5,591 bases of DNA, taken from assembly GCA_945877995.1 (NCBI GenBank), contig CAMDXD010000286.1, forward strand, positions 1-5,591, read 5' to 3'. Made by a program: the position numbers and the translations under genes. Shown here one piece after another: positions 1 to 5,414 of this stretch (position 1 is the first letter of the stretch; the number at the start of each line of letters is the position of its first letter). Source of the DNA: Bordetella parapertussis (GTDB lineage Bacteria; Pseudomonadota; Gammaproteobacteria; Burkholderiales; CAIKXV01). The notes beneath the pieces are model-generated. The model did not search any database and had not been told where the DNA came from. It was given only the letters and a program-made list of their open reading frames with translations.

Positions 1-14
1 GAAGTGAACCGCGC

Positions 15-101
15 TCAAGCAGCCTGAGCCGTGACTTCGACATCCAGCCGCTTGCCCTGGCGAGTGCCGACAAAGGGCGAGTACGTGATGTTCCTCCTCA
101 T
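15..101 (-). other. Doubtful 28-codon ORF overlapping the stop of the first Bug gene
   Basis: On the minus strand an ATG at 99-101 overlaps the TGA of the upstream Bug gene as ATGA. It opens a 28-codon frame (MRRNITYSPFVG, then TRQGKRLDVEVTAQAA) that ends at TGA in 15-17. The ATGA junction is typical of translationally coupled genes, but the peptide matches no family I recognise. Its second and third codons (AGG AGG) look more like a Shine-Dalgarno sequence than coding sequence. No good start codon follows that Shine-Dalgarno-like GAGGAGG at the normal distance. On the plus strand, frame 1 reads EVNRAQAA and stops at 25-27, which could equally be the tail of a convergent gene cut by the window edge. 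The rest of 1-97 shows no terminator or other recognisable signal. Confidence 0.15.
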
Positions 102-1087
102 TCCGGCTGGATCCCCGCGGCCTTGATCACCTTTCCCAGTCGATCGAAATCGAGGCGCACGCGGTTGTCGAGCTCCTTTGCCGTCGCGACCCAGGGCTCT
201 GCGCCGAGCGTCGCGAAGCGCTCGCGCAGGTCAGGAGCGGCGAGCGCCTTGTTGAGTACGTCCGCCAGCCGCTGGACGATCGGCTGCGGCAGGTTGGCCG
301 GCCCGTGCAGCGCAGACCAGAAGATCAGTGTGGCGTCCGGGAAGCCGGCCTCGGCGATCGTCGGCACGTCGGGGAAGGCCGCGGAGCGGCTTGGCGAGAG
401 CATCGCCAGCGGGCGGATGCTGCCGGACTTCAGGTGCTGCATCATCGACGGCAGGGTATCGATCACCATGGTGATCGAGCCGCTGATCGCGTCCGGATAG
501 GCAACAGCCACCGTCTTGAACGGAACGTGCGTCATGTCGACGCCGGCCGACAGCCCGAGGATCTCGCCGGTCAGGTGACCGATGCTGCCGATGCCGGACG
601 AACCGTAGATCACCTTGCCCGGGTTGCCCTTCGCGCGCGCGATCACGTCTTTTACCGTCTTCATCGGCTGGTTCGCGCCGACCGCCATCGCGCTGGTGGA
701 CAGGGCGACGCCGCCGATCGAGGTAAACGCGGTCGACGGATTGAACGGTAGCTTCTTCAGCATGTGCGGCGAGATCGAATGCGCGCCGATGCTGGAGAAC
801 AGGATGGTGTATCCATCGGGCACCGCGTTGGCGACGACATCCGAGCCGATCACGCCGGCGGCGCCGGCACGGTTCTCGACGGCGATCGCCTGCCCGACCA
901 GTTCGGACATCTTTGCGGCGAGCGTGCGGCCCAGGATGTCGGATACGCCGCCTGCGCCGTAGGGGACGACCAGGCGCAACGGCCGGGTCGGGTAGCTGCC
1001 GGCTGCAGATTGTGCAAATACAGGGGCCGCCATCGTGGCAGCGAGGAGGAATACGACGGCTTCGGCGTAACGCGTGCGGACAGTCAT
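98..1087 (-). CDS. Bug/TctC-family tripartite tricarboxylate transporter substrate-binding protein
   Basis: This is a periplasmic solute-binding protein of the Bug (Bordetella uptake gene)/TctC family, 329 aa, a usual length for the family. Family members bind small carboxylates or related organic compounds and pass them to TctA/TctB-type membrane proteins, which are not encoded here. Residues 1-25 form a Sec signal peptide: basic start MTVRTR, a hydrophobic core, and a likely cut after PVFA before QSA. The mature part opens with the family block at 32-50 (YPTRPLRLVVPYGAGGVSD). Later come the ligand-loop region at 161-175 (YGSSGIGSIGHLTGE), the HVPFKTVAVAYPDA block at 187-200, and FPDVPTIAEAGFP at 238-250. 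The start at 1087 is preferred over the upstream in-frame GTG at 1219 because GAGGAG lies 7 nt before it and the signal peptide begins there. The VPFK loop lacks the common GSAPA sequence that the second Bug protein has, so the two probably bind different ligands (inference). It is transcribed divergently from the operon at 1354. Confidence 0.95.
   Translation of the reverse strand: MTVRTRYAEAVVFLLAATMAAPVFAQSAAGSYPTRPLRLVVPYGAGGVSDILGRTLAAKMSELVGQAIAVENRAGAAGVIGSDVVANAVPDGYTILFSSIGAHSISPHMLKKLPFNPSTAFTSIGGVALSTSAMAVGANQPMKTVKDVIARAKGNPGKVIYGSSGIGSIGHLTGEILGLSAGVDMTHVPFKTVAVAYPDAISGSITMVIDTLPSMMQHLKSGSIRPLAMLSPSRSAAFPDVPTIAEAGFPDATLIFWSALHGPANLPQPIVQRLADVLNKALAAPDLRERFATLGAEPWVATAKELDNRVRLDFDRLGKVIKAAGIQPE
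459..478. repeat. Perfect 20-bp palindrome inside the first Bug gene
   Basis: TCGATCACCA is followed directly by its exact reverse complement TGGTGATCGA, with no spacer. The palindrome fails at the next base on each side (458 A, 479 G). It lies in the Bug coding sequence, where the minus strand reads SITMVID. It may be a chance result of Ile, Thr, Met and Val codons in a GC-rich gene, or a protein-binding site. Confidence 0.6.
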
Positions 1088-1094
1088 GGCGGTG

Positions 1095-1100
1095 CTCCTC
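1095..1100 (-). promoter_or_regulatory. Ribosome-binding site of the first Bug gene
   Basis: The minus strand reads GAGGAG, 7 nt before the ATG at 1087. This fixes the start there rather than at the in-frame GTG 44 codons upstream. Confidence 0.8.
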
Positions 1101-1247
1101 TGTAGTCGCTGCGAGCAAAAAGCAACATGCGTACCACTGGGCCCGTGCCGGCGCCGGTCATGCCGGTCGAGACTGCGGCCCTGCCCGGCATGGTACGCCG
1201 GTGCATCGCGCTGGTGCACCTCCCCACCTTCGGCGTGCCCATGTATC

Positions 1248-1253
1248 TGTCAA
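1248..1253 (-). promoter_or_regulatory. Perfect -35-like hexamer (TTGACA) facing the first Bug gene
   Basis: The minus strand reads TTGACA, a full match to the sigma-70 -35 consensus, one base from the palindrome at 1255-1266. No acceptable -10 hexamer is found 16-18 nt further on (AAGGTG is the 17-nt candidate). It is therefore either an incomplete promoter that would need an activator, or chance. Confidence 0.25.
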
Positions 1254-1254
1254 G

Positions 1255-1266
1255 CTGTGATCACAG
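1255..1266. repeat. 12-bp palindrome, candidate operator
   Basis: CTGTGATCACAG is a perfect palindrome. The core TGTGATCACA resembles two CRP half-sites (TGTGA/TCACA) but lacks the 6-nt spacer CRP needs, so a CRP site is not claimed. Compact palindromes of this kind suit dimeric helix-turn-helix repressors such as GntR-family proteins (general knowledge; assignment is inference). Confidence 0.5.
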
Positions 1267-1273
1267 TCTCGCC

Positions 1274-1286
1274 GGCAACAGTTGCC
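1274..1286. repeat. 13-bp inverted repeat overlapping a candidate -35 box
   Basis: GGCAAC and GTTGCC are exact reverse complements separated by one A. The right arm shares bases with the TTGCCA hexamer at 1282-1287, so a protein bound here would block RNA polymerase if that hexamer is the real -35 box. Confidence 0.45.
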
Positions 1287-1311
1287 AAGCCGATGTGCAT
1301 CGCGGTACCTT
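1282..1311 (+). promoter_or_regulatory. Candidate sigma-70 promoter of the Bug-dioxygenase-GMC operon
   Basis: TTGCCA (1282-1287, 5 of 6 matches to TTGACA) is followed after 18 nt by TACCTT (1306-1311), which keeps the T, A and final T of TATAAT. Transcription would start near 1318, inside the large palindrome at 1312-1341. The -10 match is weak and GC-rich genomes give such hits by chance, so this is only a proposal. Confidence 0.3.
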
Positions 1312-1341
1312 GGGTGCTGCACGCGCTCGCGTGCAGCACCC
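1312..1341 (+). repeat. Perfect 14-bp inverted repeat with 2-nt centre, directly before the operon's ribosome-binding site
   Basis: GGGTGCTGCACGCG (1312-1325) and CGCGTGCAGCACCC (1328-1341) are exact reverse complements separated by CT. The right arm ends one base before the Shine-Dalgarno sequence at 1342. As DNA it is an excellent dimer-binding operator that would cover the proposed start of transcription. As RNA it would fold into a very stable stem next to the ribosome-binding site. No T-run follows, so it is not an intrinsic terminator. Confidence 0.75.
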
Positions 1342-1348
1342 GGGAGAG
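1342..1348 (+). promoter_or_regulatory. Ribosome-binding site of the second Bug gene
   Basis: GGGAGAG lies 5 nt before the ATG at 1354 and abuts the inverted repeat. It decides the start, ruling out the in-frame TTG at 1282, which falls in the control region and would bury the signal peptide behind 24 extra residues. Confidence 0.7.
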
Positions 1349-1353
1349 CCTCG

Positions 1354-2379
1354 ATGCATGCGACCGTCCAGCACACGCGCTGCAACCCTGCATGGCCCGG
1401 CTGCCTTGCGCGCGCCTTCGGTGTTGCCGTTGCTGCGCTGCTGCCTGCACTGGCGGTGGCGCCTGCGCTGGCACAGCCAGCGGGGCCGCAGCTGCCGAAG
1501 CAGGTGCAACTGGTCGTGCCGTTTGCACCCGGTGGCAGCACCGACCTGTTCGGCCGCGTCCTCGCGCAGCGGCTGGCGTTGCGTACCGGCGGCACCGTGC
1601 TGGTCGAGAACCGGCCGGGCGCCGGCGGCATGGTCGGCGCCGAGTACGTGAGCCGGGCGGCACCCGATGGTTCGGTGCTGATGTTCACCGCATCCGACCT
1701 GTCGACCGGTGCCGCCACGCGCAAGACCCTGCCGTTCGATGCCGAGAAGGGACTGGCCGCGGTCGGCATGGTGGCCACCGGTCCCATGCTGCTGGTGGTT
1801 GGTGGCGATTCGTCCTACCGCAGCGTCGAACAGCTGATCGATGCGGCGCGCCAGGCGAAGGGATCGCTCAACTACGGCTCCGCTGGCATCGCATCGCTGC
1901 ACCACCTGTCAGGCGAGCTGCTGACCGCGCTGTCGAAGGTCGAGATGGCGCACGTGCCCTACAAGGGCAGTGCACCGGCGGTGCAGGACCTTATCGCCGG
2001 GCGCATCCAGGCCATGGTCGCGAGCATCCCGGCGACCATCGGCCACATCAAGGGTGGCCGCCTGCGTGCACTGGCGGTCACCACGCCCGACCGCTCGCGT
2101 TTCCTGCCGGAGCTGCCGACCCTCGCGTCGATCCTGCCCGGCTACCAGGTCGATATCTGGTGGGGCGTGTTCGCACCGGGCGCGGCGCCGCAGGCGCTGC
2201 TCGACCGGCTGAACGGCGAGTTGCGGGCCGTGGTCGGCTCTCCCGAGATGCGCGAGACCTTCGATCGCGAAGGCGCAGAGCCGGCCGCGATGAATGCCGT
2301 GGAGTCGAACGCGTTCTATCGTGCGGACATCGCGAAGTGGCGCGGTATCGCGCGCCAGCGCGCAATCGTGGTCGAGTGA
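1354..2379 (+). CDS. Bug/TctC-family substrate-binding protein, first gene of the catabolic operon
   Basis: This is a periplasmic binding protein of 341 aa in the same family as the divergent gene at 98-1087. The signal peptide has an unusually long n-region (about 20 residues), then the core AFGVAVAALLPALAVAPALA and a likely cut after residue 40 before QPAGP. No lipobox is seen, so it is not a lipoprotein. Family landmarks are VQLVVPFAPGGSTDLFGR at 51-68, ENRPGAGG at 85-92, NYGSAGIASLHHLSGE at 173-188 (ligand loop), and HVPYKGSAPAVQDLIAG at 200-216. The last of these is a classic Bug block. FLPELPTLASILPGY at 250-264 is also typical. The gene is followed after 10 nt by the dioxygenase, so its ligand is probably the substrate of the operon enzymes or a precursor (inference). 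The ligand cannot be predicted; known family ligands include citrate, glutamate, aspartate, nicotinate and terephthalate. No TctA/TctB membrane partners are visible. Confidence 0.95.
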   Translation: MHATVQHTRCNPAWPGCLARAFGVAVAALLPALAVAPALAQPAGPQLPKQVQLVVPFAPGGSTDLFGRVLAQRLALRTGGTVLVENRPGAGGMVGAEYVSRAAPDGSVLMFTASDLSTGAATRKTLPFDAEKGLAAVGMVATGPMLLVVGGDSSYRSVEQLIDAARQAKGSLNYGSAGIASLHHLSGELLTALSKVEMAHVPYKGSAPAVQDLIAGRIQAMVASIPATIGHIKGGRLRALAVTTPDRSRFLPELPTLASILPGYQVDIWWGVFAPGAAPQALLDRLNGELRAVVGSPEMRETFDREGAEPAAMNAVESNAFYRADIAKWRGIARQRAIVVE

Positions 2380-2389
2380 GGAGGCACTG

Positions 2390-3277
2390 ATGGCGGGTAT
2401 CCAGGAAATGACGAAGGCCGCAGTGCCGGCAGGTGTGGCCGTGCGGGCACTGTCGCCGGCGCTGGGCGCGGAAGTTCGCGGTCTCGACCTGTCGGTGCCG
2501 CTCGACCGCGAGACGGTCGGCCTGGTGCGCGGGCTGCTGTACGAGCACTGCGTGCTGCTGGTGCCCGGGCAATCGCTCGATGAAGCGCAGCAGGTGCGGT
2601 TCGGCGAATGCTTCGGCGTGCTGGGGCGTACGCTGGGCACGTTCGACATCCTGCGCAACGTGCATCCGGCCATCATGTACGTGACCAACGAGAAGGCCGA
2701 CGGCAAGTACATCGGCGCACTGCCCGATGGCGAGATGTTCTTCCATTCCGACAAGTGTTACGTCGAGCGTCCGTGCGTGGCCACCATGCTCTACGCGATG
2801 CAGGTGCCGTCCTCGGGCGGGGACACGCTGTTCGCCAACCAGTACAAGGCCTGGGACGCGCTGCCGGAGGCGATGCAGCGGCGCCTCGAGGGCCTGTCCG
2901 CGGTGAACACCTACGAGCCCGGCGGCATCGACACCTACGCTACGCCGATCAGCAAGGCAACGCCGTCGCCGACGTCGTTCACCTGGGCCCATCCGGTGGT
3001 GCGCACGCATCCTGGCACCGGTCGCAAGGCGTTGTACGTGAACCGGCTGATGACGGAATACATCGTCGACATGCCGCGTGCCGATAGCGACGCGCTGCTC
3101 GAAAGCCTGTTCGACCACCAGGAGCAGCAGGCGTTCGTCTACGCGCACAGGTGGACGCCGGGCGACGTGCTGATCTGGGACAACCGCTGCGTGCTGCATG
3201 CACGCAGCAACTTCGACGCAGGCGAAGCGCGCAAGCTGCGGCGCGTGACAGTGGATACGGAAGAAGCGCTCCAGTGA
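2390..3277 (+). CDS. TauD/TfdA-family 2-oxoglutarate- and Fe(II)-dependent dioxygenase
   Basis: This is a cytoplasmic non-haem iron dioxygenase of 295 aa, normal for the family. Such enzymes couple decarboxylation of 2-oxoglutarate to hydroxylation of a substrate; known relatives act on taurine (TauD) or phenoxyacetates (TfdA). The iron triad is visible as H119-S-D121 (FFHSD) and H270 (VLHARSNFD). R281, 11 residues after H270, matches the spacing of the 2-oxoglutarate-binding Arg of TauD. R285, at +15, matches TauD's sulfonate-binding Arg, though R284/R285 alignment is uncertain. The N-terminal block LGAEVRGLDLSVPL (25-38) and SGGDTLFANQYKAWDALP (142-159) are typical. GAGGAGG 5 nt before the ATG supports this start; the gene before ends 10 nt upstream. 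Its stop overlaps the GTG start of the GMC gene, so the two are coupled. The intact catalytic residues suggest an active enzyme; the substrate is unknown. Confidence 0.93.
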   Translation: MAGIQEMTKAAVPAGVAVRALSPALGAEVRGLDLSVPLDRETVGLVRGLLYEHCVLLVPGQSLDEAQQVRFGECFGVLGRTLGTFDILRNVHPAIMYVTNEKADGKYIGALPDGEMFFHSDKCYVERPCVATMLYAMQVPSSGGDTLFANQYKAWDALPEAMQRRLEGLSAVNTYEPGGIDTYATPISKATPSPTSFTWAHPVVRTHPGTGRKALYVNRLMTEYIVDMPRADSDALLESLFDHQEQQAFVYAHRWTPGDVLIWDNRCVLHARSNFDAGEARKLRRVTVDTEEALQ

Positions 3278-4917
3278 ATACCTACGACTACATCATCGCC
3301 GGCGCCGGTACCGCCGGCTGCACGCTCGCGGCCCGGCTGAGCGAAGACCCGGCCGTGCGCGTGCTGCTGCTCGAGGCCGGCGGCGCGCACGACCGGCATC
3401 CGCTGGTGCGCATCCCGCTCGGCGTCGGCAAGCTGTACGAGCACGAGATGTTCGACTGGGGCCTGTCGAGCGAGCCCGAGCCGAACCTGCACGGTCGCAC
3501 GCTCGAGGCGATGCGCGGCAAGCTGCTCGGGGGCTCGTCGAGCATCAACATGATGACCCACACCCGGGGTGCGCGCGGCGACTACGATCGCTGGGCGCGC
3601 AACGGTGCCACCGGCTGGTCCTACGATGAGGTGCTGCCGTACTTCCGCCGGCTCGAGGACTGGGAGGGCGGCGACAGCCAGTATCGTGCGGCGGGCGGCC
3701 CGGTGCAGGTGCGGCGCGGCCGCTTCCGCGATCCGCTGAACGAAGCCTGGAAGGCCGCAGGCAAGCTGCATGGCTTCGAGACCAACACCGACTACAACGG
3801 CGAGACCAACGAGGGGTTCGGGCTCGGTCAGTACTTCATCCACGAGGGCCAGCGGGTGTCGGCCGCGCGCGCCTACCTGCGCCCGGCGATGCAGCGGCCG
3901 AACCTCACCGTGGCTACCCATGCGCATGCGGTGCGGGTGCTGTTCGAGGGCACGCGCGCGACCGGCATCGAGTACGTGCGCGAGGGTGCCACGCTGCAGG
4001 CGCGCGCCGACGCGGAGGTGATCCTGTCCTCGGGCAGCTTCAACACGCCGCAGGTGCTGATGCTGTCGGGCATCGGCCCCGCCGCCGAATTGACGGCCCA
4101 CGGCATCCGCACGGTCGCCGACCTGCCGGTGGGCACCAACCTGCAGGACCACCTCGCGGTGATGATCCGCTGGGAGCGCAACGACCACGGGCCGTTCCGC
4201 GCGCAGATGCGCTTCGACCGGATGGCCATCAACATGCTGCGCGCCTGGGCGTTCGGCACCGGGCCTGCCACGATGCTGCCGAGCGACCTGTTCGCATTCG
4301 TACGCACCCGGGGCGACATCGACGTGCCGAACATCGAGTTCATGTTCCGCTGCGCCGTCATCGACCCGTACATGTGGTTCCCCGGCATCCGACCCGGCTA
4401 CACCGACGGCTACGGCATCCGGCCGACGCTGTTGCATCCGCGCAGCCGCGGCAGCGTGCGGTTGCGCTCGGCCGATCCGCGCGACAAGGTGCGCATCTCG
4501 TTCAACGCCTTCGACGACCCGCAAGACCTCGCGGAACTGTATGAGGGATACGAATGCGCGCGCGCGGTCGGCTATTCCGCGCCGATGGCCGCGTTGCGCG
4601 GCCGCCAGCTGGCACCGGATCCCGCGAAGGATTCGCGCGCGGCGATCGAGGACTGGATACGCCGCACAGTGATCACCGCGCACCACCCGGCCGGTACCTG
4701 CGCGATGGGCAGCGATGCGCGCAGCGTGGTGGACACCGAACTGCGGGTGCGCGGCGTGGAGCGCCTGCGGGTGGTCGATGCCTCGGTGATCCCGGACATG
4801 CCGTCGGCGCACATCAATGCGGTCGTGTTCATGATCGCGGAGAAGGCGGCCGACCTTGTCCGGTCGCGTGCGGCCGCACCTGCCGCAGTCGACTGCGAGG
4901 CTATGGCGGTGGCCTGA
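3274..4917 (+). CDS. GMC-family FAD-dependent oxidoreductase (choline dehydrogenase-like)
   Basis: This is a cytoplasmic flavoprotein of 547 aa, typical for BetA-like alcohol dehydrogenases/oxidases. An FAD Rossmann motif lies at 10-15 (GAGTAG), ending in E34 (VLLLEAGG). GMC signature 1 spans about 82-105 (GKLLGGSSSINMMTHTRGA then RGDYD), and signature 2 is at 254-268 (GSFNTPQVLMLSGIG). The catalytic pair is H471 (HPAGTCAMG) and N515 (SAHINAV), before the usual C-terminal FMIAEKAADL. The start is GTG: it overlaps the dioxygenase stop as GTGA, GGAAGAAG lies 7 nt before it, and the Rossmann fold begins at residue 4. In-frame upstream codons lie inside the dioxygenase gene. The likely reaction is oxidation of a primary or secondary alcohol to aldehyde or ketone, plausibly the product of the preceding dioxygenase (inference). 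Choline itself is not implied, as no betaine genes are nearby. Its 3' end overlaps the convergent PIN gene by 17 bp. Confidence 0.95.
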   Translation: MNTYDYIIAGAGTAGCTLAARLSEDPAVRVLLLEAGGAHDRHPLVRIPLGVGKLYEHEMFDWGLSSEPEPNLHGRTLEAMRGKLLGGSSSINMMTHTRGARGDYDRWARNGATGWSYDEVLPYFRRLEDWEGGDSQYRAAGGPVQVRRGRFRDPLNEAWKAAGKLHGFETNTDYNGETNEGFGLGQYFIHEGQRVSAARAYLRPAMQRPNLTVATHAHAVRVLFEGTRATGIEYVREGATLQARADAEVILSSGSFNTPQVLMLSGIGPAAELTAHGIRTVADLPVGTNLQDHLAVMIRWERNDHGPFRAQMRFDRMAINMLRAWAFGTGPATMLPSDLFAFVRTRGDIDVPNIEFMFRCAVIDPYMWFPGIRPGYTDGYGIRPTLLHPRSRGSVRLRSADPRDKVRISFNAFDDPQDLAELYEGYECARAVGYSAPMAALRGRQLAPDPAKDSRAAIEDWIRRTVITAHHPAGTCAMGSDARSVVDTELRVRGVERLRVVDASVIPDMPSAHINAVVFMIAEKAADLVRSRAAAPAAVDCEAMAVA

Positions 4918-5377
4918 GCCCGGCTCGCGGATCCGGCTGCGCCACCCGCGCAGAGGCGAGGTCGAAGGCTTCCGGCAGCAGCACCCGCCGGCGCATCCTG
5001 CCCTTGCGCAGCAGCAGCCGGTCGCGGGTGAGCAGTCGTGCGGCTGGGCAGGCGGCGAGCAGTTCCCAGAGCAGCTGGTCGCCTGGATCCGGTGCCGGAG
5101 GTGCCGGCACCGGCTGCATGGCGATGCCGCAGCCGGCCAGGCGCTCGACCAGCGACAGCACGTCGGCCGGCTGCAGCCGCAGGCGGGCAAGCAGGGATGG
5201 CCGCAGCAGCACCGAGCGGTACTCGGACAGCAGCGCATCGGACACGAGGAACGCGATCGACCCGTCCAGCATGCCCTCGAGGATCGGCGCAAGCGTGCCC
5301 GGGCCGTTCGCGGTCGGCAGGCCACCGATCAGCACGTTCGTGTCGACGACGACGGGTCCTTGCGCCGGGTCTTGCAT
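4901..5377 (-). CDS. PIN-domain protein, COG1569-type putative toxin nuclease
   Basis: This 158-aa protein has a PIN-domain fold. PIN proteins are Mg-dependent ribonucleases, often toxins of toxin-antitoxin pairs. The acidic active-site set can be assigned as D12 (VVVDTNVLIGG), E52 (DALLSEYRSVLLRPSL), D100 (APDPGDQLLWELL) and D119 (LLTRDRLLL). This order and the DTNVL...SEYRSVL...LTRD layout match the COG1569/TIGR00305 'PIN family toxin' group. It is somewhat longer than that group's usual ~130-140 aa, with a proline-rich stretch at 89-98 (PVPAPPAPDP) and a Pro/Arg-rich C-terminal tail. The tail runs into the 3' end of the GMC gene. The ribosome-binding site is weak. No antitoxin-like gene is seen next to it: the upstream neighbour, 37 nt away on the same strand, is a Bug gene. 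It may be a solitary toxin, an RNase with a cellular role, or have a distant partner. Confidence 0.85.
   Translation of the reverse strand: MQDPAQGPVVVDTNVLIGGLPTANGPGTLAPILEGMLDGSIAFLVSDALLSEYRSVLLRPSLLARLRLQPADVLSLVERLAGCGIAMQPVPAPPAPDPGDQLLWELLAACPAARLLTRDRLLLRKGRMRRRVLLPEAFDLASARVAQPDPRAGLRPPP
5089..5113. repeat. 10-bp GC-rich inverted repeat within the PIN gene
   Basis: CCGGTGCCGG and CCGGCACCGG are exact reverse complements with a 5-nt loop. The repeat encodes part of the proline-rich stretch of the PIN protein. No T-run follows on either strand, so it is not a standard terminator, though a stem here could slow transcripts running past the GMC gene (inference). Confidence 0.45.
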
Positions 5378-5414
5378 GCCGATCCGCAGGCTGGCCTGCG
5401 CGCCCGGAGTTGGG

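Larger units (their letters stand above)
1088..1353. promoter_or_regulatory. Divergent intergenic control region between two Bug genes
   Basis: This 266-bp stretch separates the minus-strand Bug gene (start 1087) from the plus-strand operon (start 1354), so both promoters should lie in it. Reading frames crossing it look like shadows: no family motif and no Shine-Dalgarno-led start. It is rich in inverted repeats. The strongest are at 1255-1266, 1274-1286 and 1312-1341. Weaker ones are 8-bp arms at 1159-1166/1185-1192 (CATGCCGG/CCGGCATG) and 6-bp arms at 1200-1205/1215-1220 (GGTGCA/TGCACC). A repressor or activator responding to the transported or catabolised compound probably acts here (inference). 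No regulator gene is present in the window. Confidence 0.7.

Noticed and set aside
231..1118. 295-codon open frame on the same strand as the first Bug gene, in another frame
   Set aside because: It is a shifted reading of the Bug gene, Arg-rich, without motifs. The Bug frame has a signal peptide, Shine-Dalgarno and family blocks.
1255..1266. CRP binding site
   Set aside because: The half-sites TGTGA and TCACA are present but joined without the 6-bp spacer CRP requires.
1312..1341. Intrinsic terminator
   Set aside because: The stem is strong, but no T-run follows on either strand and it lies just before a start codon.
1282..1353. N-terminal extension of the second Bug protein from the TTG at 1282
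   Set aside because: It would place 24 polar residues before the signal peptide and runs through the palindromic control region. The ATG at 1354 has a good Shine-Dalgarno sequence.
2078..3199. 373-codon open frame on the minus strand across the dioxygenase
   Set aside because: It is a shadow of the second Bug and dioxygenase genes, with low-complexity Arg/His/Gln composition and no signal peptide or family motif.
2390..3277. Naming the dioxygenase tauD or tfdA
   Set aside because: The catalytic residues are shared by the whole family. The neighbours are not taurine transport (tauABC) or chlorophenol degradation genes.
3274..4917. Naming the GMC gene betA (choline dehydrogenase)
   Set aside because: The family match is clear, but no betaine aldehyde dehydrogenase, BetI or choline transporter is present, and GMC substrates cannot be read from general motifs.
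3139..5325. 728-codon open frame on the minus strand across the GMC gene
   Set aside because: It is antisense to a clear GMC gene for most of its length and lies in the wrong frame for the PIN gene. It is His/Arg/Ala-rich with no domain motif, as expected of a high-GC shadow frame.
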